Of a stretch of 64,000 nt of DNA, positions 25,523 to 38,460 are shown piece after piece. The DNA is taken from positions 48,564,569 through 48,628,568 of the forward strand of contig NC_088776.1 of assembly GCF_954871325.1 (NCBI RefSeq). The letters run 5' to 3'. Position numbers and translations under genes: made by a program. The notes beneath the pieces were generated by a model. It worked only from the letters and a program-made list of their open reading frames with translations, did not search any database and was not told the DNA's origin. The DNA comes from Gordionus sp. m RMFG-2023 (lineage: Eukaryota; Nematomorpha; Gordioida; Chordodea; Parachordodidae). How positions within the stretch are numbered: position 1 is the first letter of the stretch; the number at the start of each line of letters is the position of its first letter.

Positions 25523-28500
25523 TAGGGCCATAACCACGAGGGCCCCCCCCCAAAAAAAAACATTTTTGGCCCCCAAACCCGGCTCCCAGAAAAAATCTTT
25601 GGCCCCCAAAAATTTTTCTGCCCCCCCCCCACCCCCAAATTTGAAAATTTGTTTTAGAATTGATTATTTTTAAATTTTTAATATAAATTTTGAATATTTA
25701 TTCAAAATATTCAAAAAATATGTCTATTTAGAATTGATTATTAATAATATTTTTATAAATTTTGAATATTTATTCTACAAACATGTCTAGTTTGTAAAAT
25801 TTTTTCTATCCTGTTTTATTTTTATTTTTACCTAATATTAAATTATCATTCATTCATTTTTTTTTCATTTTTTTTTGTTGTGTATAACATTCTCTCTAGG
25901 TATCACATTTATATTATAATATATAACCAGTTATTTTATTTTACAGCGTTTATTTTAAAATTATGAAGAAACAATCAGTTATTAACTCTTATTTTAAGTT
26001 AAAGTTAAACAAATGTCAAGTAACATCACCTCTACAAACTATTAGTAATACTACATCAGAAATTTCAGAAACTGATTCTTCTCATAGTTAGTATAAATTT
26101 ATATTATTATTTCATGACTTATATGATATTGATATAGGGCAATACCTATATATTATTATTTCATATATATTTATTTTATATAAGATAAGAGACAGACATT
26201 TATTATTAATATTATCATTTTTGTATAATAATTTTAATTATTAAAATAAATATATTCACTCATATTTCAAGATATGAATGAAACTAATAATCTAGAAAAT
26301 GATCCTCACTACACTAAGGAGGAGGAAGATAGTAATTAGTTTAAAATTTAACCCAAATTTTTCTATTTATATATTTTTGACAATATCAATAGGAGTGAGA
26401 GATTATGATGTTTCATTATTACATTTTGATTTTAAAACAAATAAAGACGAAGAAGAGACTCAATCATCTTCATCTAGCAACTCAGTCTCTCATTGTCAAG
26501 AGGCAACTAATATTATATTTTTTTGTTAATCTTTAAAGATTCAATGTTTAAGACCTTTTTCTAGTTTTTAATACTGAATATCTATAATTTTACTGATCAA
26601 CTTTACTGATAATCTTCATCAGGGTTGGGCACTACAGTAAAGCATATACTTGTATCTTAAATACAAGATAAATTTTGTGTTTGTTCATTTTCAGCATGCC
26701 CTTCCTTCGTCCTTATTTATGACCCTTTCCCTCATTACAATTTATTAATTATAATATTTTTAGTGTCAAAAAAGTCCTCTAATAGTTCAATTCAAATCAC
26801 AGGTGACCTTGGCCAGAATAAACCAAATCAAATCAAATTAAACAATTACCCGAAAAAAGATATCCATGGAAGGCAAGGATCATTTCAAAAATCATGGTAT
26901 AGAGGTCGAGACTGGTGGAGTATAGTGTAGAAGCTGACACTGCCTTTTGTTTTCCATGTAGAAAATATTGTGTAATCCAAGTGATGAATTTGGACAAACG
27001 GGATTCAGAAATTGGAAAAATGCGTTAGCTGCCAAGAAGGGACTGCTAAAACACGAGAGCTCAAAAGCTCATTTAAATTCAATTACAATATGGCATGATA
27101 AAAATCAAAATATAAACAAAGGTACAGAAATAACTAAAATGTTGTGAGGTGATCAAATTAATCGTAATCAATATTATATTAAATCAATATTTGATTTGAT
27201 GCTGTTTCTTAGCGTACAAGAGCTACCTTTCCGTGGGACTGGTTCAACAAATATTACGGATTCTGCAAAAGATGAAAACATAATTTATTCTTCTGGGCTA
27301 TTTATAGCAATGTTTTCCTACACCATCCAAAAAGACCCTGAATTAAATAAAATTATAAAATTTATACCCCAAAATGCCCAGTATACATCACCACAGATTC
27401 AAAACGAAGTAATATCCATTATGGCAGATATGGTGCTTGAACATATTTCAGACAAATATAATAAAAGCGAGATGCCTTTTTTTTGTCTTAAGGCTGATGA
27501 GACAAAAGATGCTTCAGGCTGTGAAAACCTGAGCATAATAATTCGCTATATTTTTTTCTGGAGAAATCCAAGAAAATTTAATAGGAATCATTAATTTAGA
27601 GTGTCTTTCTGCTGAAAGCATTACAGATTGCATTTTAAAGCAACTTAATGATCTAAATATTAATTCAGCTAATATAATAAGCCAGGCATATGATGGTGCA
27701 AACGTTATGTCTGGCCGAAATGGAGGAGTGCAAACACTTCTTCAAAAAAAAATTAATAAAAATGTTCCTTTTATACATTGCTACAACCACGAGTTGCATC
27801 TTGTGGTTCAAAATTGGTATAATAATATTGTTATTATTTCTAATTTTTTTAATTTATCAATTGAATTGTATAATTTTTTCAGGCGTTTTAACGTATCTTG
27901 TAAATACACAGGCCACACCCTTAAGAGACTTTTAGACCAGAGGTGGACTGGTCATTTGGAAACATCTCACATTATTTATGAGAATTTTGAGGCTATTGGT
28001 GAAGTATTATTTTACTTTTCTAATAGAACTCTTAATTCAGAGGTTTCATTTCATGATTCAGTGGAAGCCTCTGGTCTTTTATCTCAATGTATTAATATAA
28101 ATTGCATTATATTAGCCATTATAATTTATGAGATATTAATTACAATAGATCCACTAAATAAGTATCTACAATCAGTAGGTACTAATCTAGTGGGTGCTAA
28201 AAATTGTATTGATTCTACTATCAATATATTAAAAAATAAAAGAAGTGATAATTCTTTTGCTTTGATTACGATTAAGGCTGAAAAACTTTTATCAAAATTT
28301 AATCTTACTCCCCAAAAATCATCACGTGTACGTAAAACGCCTAAAAATTTCCAAGATTTTTTAGTTGACAGCAAACTAGAATTCGATTGTGAAAAAGACT
28401 TTAATTGGAGTTCTTTAAAAAGGATATATTATGAAATTATAGATAACTTTGTGGATCGTTTTTTAGACCGATTTACAGAAGATGATTTTAATCTTTTTTC

Positions 28501-29156
28501 ATCTTTTAATACATTGTCCCCCCTTGACTCTGATTATTTTTTATCAGATAAAATGGCCCCATTAAAATCCCTGTTAAACTTAAATATGGAAACACTGCAT
28601 CATGAAATGAAGATAGCAAAAGGATTTCTATGCTAGCTTCGGAAGCTAAAGAAAATCATAATTTTGAAAATATCTTACATATTATGTATAAAGAAATAAT
28701 ATAATCATGCATTTAAAGAATTATATAAATGCTACTCAGCAGCGATAATCATTGGGATATCAACGGCTCTGTGATGCCTCGTTCTCTACACTAAAGAGAG
28801 TTTTATCGAGCAGTAGAAAGTCTATGAAGGATAAACGTAAACAAAATTTAGTATTAATGGCGTATTAAAAAAGAATAACGCAGAATTTATCTTTTAGTTC
28901 ATTTATATTAAAATTTAAAAATAAAAATCGCCGTATTCTATTATAGTAATATTTTGTTTTGTATATGCATATTATAGTATTATTTTGTTTTGCATATTCA
29001 TATTACAGTATTATTTTGTTATTAAATTTTTAATAAAAATAGGAAAAAATTTCTATGAATGCGTAATTATTTGTTTGATTTTAAAAAAATAGTGCCTCCC
29101 CCCCCCCCAAGTAAGCACTTGGCCCCCCTAAGTGAAAATTCCTGGCTACGGCCCTG
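25523..29156 (+). mobile_element. hAT transposon (TTF/ZMYM1-like), copy 1, inserted in an LTR
   Basis: 3634 bp with terminal inverted repeats: the left end is TAGGGCCATAACCACG and the right end is ...GGCTACGGCCCTG. The target duplication AATTTTTA is exact at 25515-25522 and 29157-29164. G- and C-runs flank the termini (CCCCCCC near 25550 and 29095). The LTR sequence resumes on the far side, so this hAT jumped after the retroelement did. A family sibling with the same ends lies at 36046-38677. Confidence 0.93.
25963..28925 (+). pseudogene. hAT transposase (TTF-type finger, DUF4371-like), broken
   Basis: A plausible start is MKKQSVINSYFKLKLNK at 25963. Further on (about 26815-27110) the pieces NQIKLNNYPKKDIHGRQ and DEFGQTGFRNWKNALAAKKG resemble the TTF-type zinc finger region. 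Next come LPFRGTGSTN and CLKADETKDASG (27196-27590), then the hAT core NVMSGRNGGVQTLLQKKI and CYNHELHLVVQ (27690-28636, 309 open codons). The dimerisation end CDASFSTLKRVLSSSRKS lies at about 28765-28830. Relatives are the ZMYM1-like proteins found in many animal genomes. Several stops and frameshifts separate the pieces, one near 27580 between the 132-codon and 309-codon frames and one at about 28636. Introns cannot be excluded for some of the gaps. Confidence 0.8.
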
Positions 29157-29215
29157 AATTTTTACGAAAAAAAAATATATCAAAATAATAATAATAAAAA
29201 ATGCCAATTATGACA
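29157..29215 (-). repeat. 5' LTR of the Ty3/gypsy fossil, second part
   Basis: Resumes after the hAT and its target duplication; matches 19670-19727. Confidence 0.8.
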
Positions 29216-29934
29216 GTCGAAATGAAGATTCTTGTGGAGGTGATCTATTAATTTCTTTAAATTAAAGACTTTCTTTAAATATTTTTTTAAATTCCTCCAA
29301 TTAAAATTTTTATAATACCATCTTCCCATCCTCTGTTTAGCACTAAGCGCTCTTGATTATCCGATCAAAACTTTGTAAATCAAATTTTGTTATAAAATAA
29401 ATAAAAATTATTACAAAAAGAAATTATCTTATAACATATTATTTTGTATAATTTTATTTTTATCATCTATGAATAAATAAAAAGAAAATTTATCTATAAT
29501 ATAATATTTTTTAAGTAATGAATAATGCGCTACCTTTTTGAATAGCCAATAGCAGGCATTACTTTATTTTCACAAGGTAACGAGTAATGGTAACGTGTAA
29601 CGAGCCACTGTTTCTTTTTTGATGTAAAGTTTGCAGCACTAATTATAAATAAACATTGGTTATCTCGATCATATCAAAATTTGGTTAGTTCGCATATTTT
29701 ATATTTAACATTAACCCAAACGCTCAATTTGAAATCACTATCATTCTAATCTATTTCTTAAACATTAAAACTCAGCCGTATTAAATTATAAATTATATTT
29801 ATAATTGAATGATTATATATATTTTAATATTGATATAATGAAAAAATATATATATATTATATCAGTGGCGTAGACATCCCCTATGAAAATTTTTTTTCAA
29901 AATTTTTTTATTTTATACCCGCTAAACTTAGTGG
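29216..29934. other. Intergenic DNA
   Basis: AT-rich. At 29515-29625 words such as GGTAACGAGTAATGGTAACG resemble the ends of hAT elements with TAACG repeats. At 29873 CAGTGGCGTAGACATCCCC looks like the left end of a CAGTGGCG-type element. Confidence 0.4.
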
Positions 29935-30625
29935 TATTGACCTGATCCCCTTAGAATTACTCTCCCTATCTCTTTTTATCTCTAATCGTCTTTCGCTAAA
30001 TTCCGCGATCTCATCTTTCATAACCCCCAATGACGATCTCTTAACAGTAATATCGAAAGATGGAGTCTTGTAACCCCAGACGGTCAAACCTTCCCAACCG
30101 AAATTTCTAATAAATCAATCTTGGAACCCCTTATAAAGAAACTACAAAATAGTCTTATTCCGATATCAGCGATATACAACTTCTTCAACTAAACGATAAA
30201 TACGGCGGGCATGAATAACTCGAGGCACTTCCAGCCTAACCCTTGATATTCTCTTAACCAATTACCAACTGAGAGTTACCATAGGATTTAAACCTGGATG
30301 TTCGCTTACACATTCGCACACTTGCCACCTTTGCAACCTACCCGTTCAACCAAACGCAAGACACGGCCTAAACTGCTCCTGCAGCCAAGGTCGGTCGCCA
30401 ACTCCGGCATAAAGCTATAAATAAAATCTTCCATAAGCTCTTAATAAAGCTAAAATACCTAACATCCTTGAACCAACAAACCTCTCTTTACAAGATGGTC
30501 TCAGACCTGACAGTTTAACCTGCACCCCATGGTATGGGAAATCCCTAATTTGGGACGCAACCTGCGTCTCTTCCTTTCCCTCATCAATTAATTCAAACCC
30601 TCAACCCTCTTACTAGCGGGGAAAA
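29935..30625 (+). mobile_element. R2-like non-LTR retrotransposon fragment with zinc knuckle
   Basis: The best preserved of the three fragments. At about 30245-30370 the plus strand reads LLTNYQLRVTIGFKPGCS, then HTCHLCNLPVQPNARHGLNC, a CX2CX9HX3C zinc knuckle. In another frame come [17 protein letters not shown], then [20 protein letters not shown] and DATCV (about 30500-30565). That is the RH...RPD...D pattern of a restriction-like endonuclease. Frameshifts and a stop separate the blocks. Sequence left of 30200 is GC-richer and probably belongs to the reverse transcriptase thumb, but no motif is certain there. Confidence 0.72.
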
Positions 30626-30982
30626 TAAAAAAATTAATAAATACTCAATACTAAATAACTTTATTTTTCAACCCATAGTCAGTTCAACTAATGGCGAATT
30701 CTCACAATCAACATATTTTTTTTAAAAAATCTTAGCACGTAAAATTTATAACATTACAAACGAAAAACGCGAATCAATTTTTCTTAAACAAAAACTCCAA
30801 TTAGAAATTTTTAAACATAATTATACCTGTTTTTTAGGAACATTTTTACTATAAGCTCTTTTTAGAGCCATCGATATTTTTAAAATATACATTCACTTTT
30901 AATATATATATATATATATATATTCTTTTTTTATTTTTATAATTTGTAATATACTATATATCTGTGAATACGTATCAGGTCA

Positions 30983-31560
30983 ATTCAGCGAAACTTTTAT
31001 CGCGAATGTCGTTTATCGCGAAGGAATTTTATAGCGAAGGCAATATCGCGAAATCAATTTCGCGAATTTTTTTCCGCGAAACTTTTATAGCGAAGACAAT
31101 ATCGCGAACTTATTATCGCGAATTTATTTCCGCGAAACCATGACCGCGAATACTTTATAGCGAATACATTATAGCGAAACTTTGATCGCGAACTCGTTAT
31201 AGCGAATTTATTTCCGCGAAACCGTAACCGCGAATACTTTATAGCGAATACATTTTAGCGAAACTTTTATCGCGAACTCTTTATAGCGAATTTATTTTCG
31301 CGAAACTTTAACCGCGAATACTTTATAGCGAATACATTTTGGCGAAACTTTTATCGCGAACTCATTATCGCGAATTTATTTCCGCGAAACCTAAACCGCG
31401 AATACTTTAGAGCGAATACATTTTAGCGAAACTTTGATCGCGAACTCGTTATAGCGAAACTTTAATCGTGAACCATTTATAGCGAATTTTCTACCGCGAA
31501 TGTATTTGCGCGAAATTATTATAACGAGCGCATGACCGCGAAAATTGTGAATTCATTTTA
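30983..31560. repeat. 14-bp GCGAA satellite with 84-bp higher-order period
   Basis: GCGAA recurs at a strict 14-bp spacing (for example 31062, 31076, 31090, 31104, 31118, 31132, 31146 and onward), each unit being eight mostly A/T bases plus (C/A)GCGAA. Six distinct 14-bp units make a higher-order 84-bp repeat: the ACCGCGAATACTTTA unit falls at 31146, 31230, 31314 and 31398. The first few units (30988-31062) and the last (31490-31550) drift from strict period. Many units hold the palindrome TCGCGA. No open reading frame runs through it and no coding role is visible. Confidence 0.92.
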
Positions 31561-33942
31561 AGTGAAATCGATATATTCAATATCAATTTACCAACCGAAG
31601 TTTCTTAAATCATAAACGCTAATGTTTTAAGGATATTTTATTACTTATTGTTTATTTAATAAGCATGTAACCTCTATCTGATGTGATAGAAAATATATTA
31701 GTCTTCCTGGTCTCACTCACTCATGGTTGTAAGTATGGAGCGGACATTTTGGGTTAAGTTTTTAGCAGAATAAGTTAACCCCCCCCCAACATAAAATTTA
31801 AAAGTGTGCTTTATGTCATTTAAAGTAATACTTTATTTCTAATCTAGATAAAAAAAATATACTGAAAGCTAAGAATTTTTTATTGATTTTCTCAGATTAT
31901 TTTAATTATAGAAAATTTTATTGATAATTAATGCCTCCTAATTACAATTTTGAGATAATGCACATCGATATAACTTTAATATAATAGTAACTAATTCATT
32001 TGAATATTATGACCTTTCCTTTTTCTTCTATTCGCATTTTAATAAATAGAAATAACTGCAAAGTTATGATTAATCAAAAAAAAAATTCAAAATATTCTAG
32101 ATTACATAAATTTGTAATATTTATGAAGAATAAATTATGGAAATAAATCATTAGATCTTCAATTATTTTAGTTTTTTATTTTTGCTGATTTCACAAGTCA
32201 AACTAAACAATATAAAAAAAAATTAAAAAACGTAAAATAGTTTTCATCATTTTTTAAAATAATACCAGTTCAATTTAAATCATAGCGTATTTGTGAAAAC
32301 ATCACTAAACGCTTCTACTCAATTTGTAAGCACTTTTACTCATTTTTTCTAATAAAATGGAATTAAAAAAATCAGGATTTTTTGAAAATAAATATAAAAT
32401 GTTCCAAATCAAGAAAAAAGAGATATTCCAATATCGGGAAATCAGGGCAAAATGGGTTAAGTGTTTATTTATTTACTTTTACATATTTTACCACGACAAG
32501 GGTGGGGGTGGGGGGTGGGGGGGGTTGTTAAAAACATTTTCTAAATTTTGAGAGGAATATATAAATGAAGGATAATAAAAAATAATTATAAAAAGTGGCT
32601 ATATTTTAATTATATTAAATAGGTGTATTATTCAATTTTCTCATTCATTTTGTAAATTGCAAAAATTTTTAGGCCGGCCATACCTCCCATATTCTAAGAG
32701 TGAGGTGGGATTTTTAATGACTAAAGGATAAAAAGCGGGAAAGCGCCACAACTGCAATCCTTTTATATATAAATATTGGTGAATAATTTTTTTCAAATTA
32801 TAATTTACAAATTTAAATTTGAATTTGAATATAAAGTCAAAATATATAAAAATTAGATCCAAATCTACATATTTATCGGAAGGAATTTATTTTATTTAAA
32901 AGTTTATTATATATGAAATAAATTTTAACTCTTCGCAATTCATGTCAAAATTCTGCTTTACCATTAATTCGGCCTCTAATAAATCAAATGAGACCTAAGA
33001 AAAATTTTTTCGCCTAATCATATTCATTAAACTCATTTCTGAGCCAGCATTTGAATGTAGAATTAAAAATAAATTTTTAGATATTTTTTAGGCTTATATT
33101 TACATTTTTATTTAATTCTTTCTAAATATTCTAACTTGATCGTATCATTCAAAATCAAAGGTTTAAGCTATTTATATCTATAATTACCATAATAGTTTGA
33201 TAATTCTGAGTAACTTCTTTATATGCTTCAACTTGTGTATCACAGAGGAATAAACAAGATTTATATATTTTAATATCAGCGCCGTTAAATTTGGCGGCTG
33301 AATAGTTCTACGAACTAATTGTAAATTATATCATTATTTCTTGCTTTATTTGTACCAATTGAGTATTTAAACGAGTATAGTAGCTCGTAAAAGGAAAAAA
33401 ACTATTAGTAACAAAATTTTGGCAAATCTATGATTTAAGCGACGGAAATAATTTATTCAGAAAATTTTATCGATGTTCCGTATTAATTATAATTTAATTC
33501 GTTTAAGAGACAGTATAAAGAAAAAGTTTATTAGCAAAATAAGAAAAATTGCCTAATTTGGCATTATTGATAGAATGGAAAATAGCTGGTTTGCGCTAAT
33601 ATTTATTAATTCTTCAGTCATTTTTTTCACACACAAAAAGGTAATCGTACTAAAAGAGAGATAAAATCTATATCTCCCATTAAAGCGTAAAACCAACCAA
33701 ATTTCTGGAAGCATTTAATCTGGAACTTAAATCAATAATTGAAATTTATTACGTTTTTCGACAAAATAAGATAAAATTGCCACGATTGACAACATGCGAA
33801 AAAAACAAATATTTTTGGGTGAGCTCATACCATAGAAATGCCAGATTAGTACTTACTATTCCATCAATCAGTTTTTCTAGTCAATAAACAAAAACTAATT
33901 TTAATAAGAGAAATAGACAGTAGCAACCTTTAAGTATGAACA
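31561..33942. other. Intergenic AT-rich DNA
   Basis: About 2.4 kb. G- and C-runs at 31780-31788 and 32500-32524 recall the termini of the local hAT family. GCGCCGTTAAATTTGGCGGC near 33280 is a small hairpin. No gene seen on either strand. Confidence 0.5.
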
Positions 33943-36594
33943 GGGTTGCCATGTCTCTCCCCATCACCGGGACTCCCGCAATTTTTTAGTTTACACGCAA
34001 ATATCTCTCTCCCGCAAAACTACGGCAATTGGAAATCTCTCGCAAAAATCTACCGCAATTTAATTTCGCCCGCGATTTTTAAAAAAAAGTATTTTAAACG
34101 TTTTTAATATTTAAATAATAATTTTGAGACATTAATTGATTATTTTTATATTTTTAAATATTTATTCGAAAAACATGTCTAGTTTGTAAATTTCTTTCTA
34201 TCCTGTTTTATTTTTATCCAATAATAAATCAACATTATTTCATTAATATTAGTCAGTACAGGGGAGTATATCAACATCGATTGCAATACAAAAATATTCT
34301 CAAAATGAAACTATATTTGCGGAAATCGTATACATCTATTATGTAGTTCAACATTCACAGAGCTCTATATATATCATTACAATGTGGGTAGAATCTTTTT
34401 CTCGTAATATTTAACGACTCCAATATAAGTGCAAACCTTACTTGTGCCAATAAAAATGAGCAAGGCTATCACAATGTTTTGGTACCTGAATCCTAGAGGT
34501 CAATTCTAGACGATTTGAAAGATGGGCATCCATATGCAATTCTAACAAATGTATCTAATAATGGAAATATTAAAACATTTCCCTCGATCCTATGCAATTT
34601 CAACAAGAATAAGAACATTTCAATAAAACTGTTAAAAAAAAGTCCTCAAATAGTGAAAAATCCAACGATGTAGCTAGCCACATAAGGGTAAATATAGCTG
34701 ATTCAAGGTTATCAATGATTTGCATGCCAGCTTTCTGCGCTGATAATGCCTCTGTAAATTTTGGCCAAAACTAAAGTTACCGAATTGAGGCAGCACAAAT
34801 GAATTATTACCAATTGGCTGTATATGCCATATATACTACATAGTTCTTGCAAGAAGGCAATGAATGTACTGTCTGTGGATGTCGAAATAATTGTGATGAA
34901 ATATTTTAACGAATTTAGTTCAACTAAAAGAGTTAATGAATTAAAAGAGTTGGTGAAGTGGTCTGACTTGGAATGGTGTGAGTTGTTGCGATATATACCT
35001 ATCAGGTGGTTGTCATTAATACCTGCCATCGATAGAATTTTAAAATTTTACAAACCCTTAAAAAAATACTTCTTAAATAAAGATTTTAAAGGCTGTCCTA
35101 AAATTTGAAAAAATTTTTCTAATATGAAATGGCAGAAGTAAATTTGGGATTCTTTTCACATGTAGGAAATCTACTGCATGCAGTAAATATTCCCTGTGAA
35201 TAAATAAAATTTACAAAATTTTTAAAAAAAAATTTTATTAAATTGATAATATATCCTGAAAATTTTAAAAAAATTTATGTTTTTAATTTTATTAAAAATA
35301 ATAATTGATCTACGGTATTTGATTATTTTTATATTTTTTAAAATAAATTATACTGGAATTTTATATATCAAGCAAGGAAAAAGATTCAGCAGATGCTGAA
35401 ATCTATTTCAAGCTATAGTTAAGCCAAAATTTTTAATATCAATTCAATGTGTTGATTTTTTATTTAATTATACATATGATTTTAGCAAAATGCTACAAAA
35501 AATTGATTCAGATTTAAGGTACGTTATGAATAGAGCAAAGGATATTGTTGAAATATTAACAAATATCAGAGAGAATGTGGATGAAAATTTCATGAAATAT
35601 ATGAGAAAGTAAAGGAGATTGCTAATATGTTTGAGACTGAAATTTTAAAACCTAAAGTATTCTAGACAATCCAATCGCTCAATATTGATGCATCTACGAT
35701 TGAGGATTTTTATAAAATAAACATTTTTATTCCTCTTATTGTTACATTTTTATTTCAATTAAAATAAAGATTTATTGGTCATAATTTTATTTAAAAAAGC
35801 TTTTATTGTCTTTAGCCAGTTGAGTCAATACACTTGAAACACGAGAGGATATTAAGAAAATCTTAGAGTTTTACGCTGATGATTTAGTAGGCTCATATGA
35901 TAATTTATTTTGTGATGTCGGATTTTGGTATAAAGATCTTGAAAGATTAGAACATTCTTTGTGACCAAAAAATGTTCTGCAGGTTTCCATGTGTAATTGC
36001 ACTTTAGATTCCCTGCCTAATATTAATACTTATTTAACTACCTTACAGGGCCGTAGCCACGGGGGGGGGGGCAGATCCCCCCACCCAAAAAAAAATTTTT
36101 GGTCCCCAAACCTGGCGCTTAGAAAAAATCTTTGGCGCCCCCATAAATTTTCCCGGCCCCCCAAATTTAAAAAAATTGATTATTTTTATATTTTTAAAAT
36201 AAATTTGAAATATTTATTTTAAAAACATGTCTTGTTTGTAAATTTCTTCCTATCCTTTTATTTTTATCCAATAATAAATCATCATTCATATTTTATCATT
36301 TCTTGTGTGTTTGTGTATAACATTATATAGGCGCTTAATTATAACGTTTAAATTGTACTTATTTCAATGATAATTATTTTATTTATTATGGTTCAATCAC
36401 AATAATATTATCTTTTGAAGGTCTCTGATATAGATCTGGGTGCAAATCATAAAAAACCGGAATTTTCTGAAGCTAATTAAGTGGTTACTCAAGGCTTGAT
36501 ATATATATCAAATATAAGGAAACAGATTGATACCGATCCGTAAATACTGATTAAAATAAAAAAGGTTCTTTTATAAAATTTGGTAATTATTGTG

Positions 36595-36680
36595 CAGTGT
36601 TGCTAAACAGCTCGATTTAGGCCGATTTTTAAAAATGGTCCGATTAAGATCTTAGACAAAATAATAATATCTAAGCCCGA
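36595..36680. mobile_element. Palindromic MITE, family 1, partial copy 3
   Basis: AGTGTTGCTAAACAGCTCGA and the following roughly 70 bp match the left half of 11191-11413; the right half is missing. It lies inside hAT copy 2. Confidence 0.55.
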
Positions 36681-36799
36681 TATAACCAGTTATTTAATAC
36701 AGCGGTAAATAATTTATCATAAAATACTGAGACAACAACAATTTTGATAAGCCAACAAATTAACCTTAATCTTTAGGATCTTAAATCAAGATTTCATGA

Positions 36800-38460
36800 T
36801 ATTTCTTAACATAAAAAGCTACCTTTCCCTGGGACTAACAAAAATTAAGGATGCTGCAAATGTAGAAAACATAATTTATTCTTTCTGGACTATTTATAGC
36901 AATGTTCTCATACACCATCCAAAAATATCCTGAATTAAATAAAATTACGAAATTTATAAACAAAAATATGCGATATACATCACCCGATTTTAAACGAAGT
37001 AATATCTATTATGGTAGATATGATGCTTGATTATATTTCAGATAAATATAATAAAAGTGAGATGCCTTTTATTTTGTCTTAAAGCAGATGTGACAAAAGA
37101 TGCATCAGGTTTTGAAAACCTGAGCATAATTATATTATTTTTTTCTGGAGAAGTCCAAGAAAATTTAATAGGGATTATTAATTTACAGTGTCTTTCTGCT
37201 GAAAGCATTACTAATTGCATTTTAAAGCAACTTAATGAGTTAAATATTAATTCAACGAATATGATAAACCAGGCATATGATGGTGCAAACGTTATGTCTG
37301 GCCGAAATGGAGGAGTGCAAATTTTACCTCAAAAAAAAATTAATAAAAAAGTTCCTTTTATACAGTGCTACAACCATATGTTGCATCTTGTGGTTCAAAA
37401 TTGGTATAATAATATTGTTATCATTTCTATTTTTTTAAATTTATTCAATGCATTGCATAATTTTTTAGGCGGTTTAACGTATCCTGTAAATATGCAGACC
37501 ATACTCTTAAAAGACTTTTAGACCAGAGGTGGGGTCATTTAGAAACATCTCGCATCATTTATGTTAATTTTGAGGCTATTGGTGAAGTATTAGTTTACTT
37601 TTCTAATTTATTAATACAGAGGTTAGCACTCATGATTCTGTCATAGCCTATGGTCTTTTATCTCAAAACGTTAATATAAATTACATTATATTAGCCATTA
37701 TAATTTATGAGATATTAATAACAATAGATCCACTATGTATCTACAGTCTGTAGGTACTTATCAAGTGGATGTAAAAATTGTATTGATTCTACTATCAATA
37801 TATTTAAAAAATATAAGAAGCAATAATTCTATTGATTTGATTAGAATAAAGGCTGAAAAACTTTTAACAAAATTTAATCTCACTCCCCACAAATCATCAA
37901 GCTTATTTAAAACGCCTATAAATTTCCAAGATTTTTTAGTAGAAACCAAATTACAATTTGATTGCGAAAAGACTCCAATTGGAGTTCTTTAAAATAGAAT
38001 TAGTATGAAATTATTGATTACTTTGTGATAATTTTTTAGATAATAATTTTTTAGATAGATTTACACAAGATGATTATAATCATTTATCAAGTTTTAATGC
38101 ATTGTCCCCCTTTGATAGTGATTATTTTATATCGTACAAAATGGCCCGTTTAGAATAATTATTAAACTTAAACATGGAAACTTTACATCATGAAATGAAA
38201 ATTGGCTAATAGATTATTAACTGCAGAAGTTAACGAAACACATAATTTTGAAAATATCTTAAATATTATGTATAAAAAAATATCATCATGCATTTAAAGA
38301 ATTGTATAAATGCTACTCGGCATTGGAGTAACAACGGCTTCTTGTGTGGCTTCATTCTCTATAATAAAGAGGAGGGTCGATGAAAGATCAAAGTAAGCAA
38401 AATTTAGTATTGATGACTTATGAAAAAAAATTAACACGAAATTTATCCTTTAATTCATTT
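36800..38460 (+). pseudogene. hAT transposase (copy 2), broken
   Basis: Parallel to 27196-28925. Pieces are CLKADVTKDASGFENLSII and NVMSGRNGGVQILPQKKI then CYNHMLHLVVQ (37027-37521), followed by KLLTKFNLTPHKSS (37735-37992). The dimerisation region is degraded at about 38320-38460. Many stops and frameshifts. Confidence 0.75.

Larger units (their letters stand above)
19341..29215 (-). mobile_element. Ty3/gypsy-type LTR retroelement fossil, with a hAT inserted in one LTR
   Basis: An LTR element in minus orientation, flanked by about 390-bp LTRs starting TG and ending CA. The 3' LTR is at 19341-19727, and the 5' LTR is at 25170-29215, split by the hAT at 25523-29156. A purine-rich tract lies just inside the 3' LTR. 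Parts in transcription order are a gag zinc-knuckle region, a protease/RT region and an integrase region. RT before integrase indicates Ty3/gypsy rather than Copia. It is clearly broken, with coding pieces scattered over the frames and roughly ten or more interruptions. The two LTRs differ by roughly 5% by eye, so the insertion is old but not ancient. No clean 5-bp target duplication was seen. The stretch at about 19990-20700 is AT-rich with no recognised part. Confidence 0.85.

Noticed and set aside
30270-30370. tRNA-like SINE on the minus strand (GGTTTAAATCC)
   Set aside because: The plus strand encodes the zinc knuckle CHLCNLPVQPNARHGLNC of an R2-like element, which explains the sequence better.
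30983-31560. CRISPR array
   Set aside because: The repeat is 14 bp with 8-bp A/T 'spacers' that themselves repeat every 84 bp. This is a satellite, in a eukaryote.
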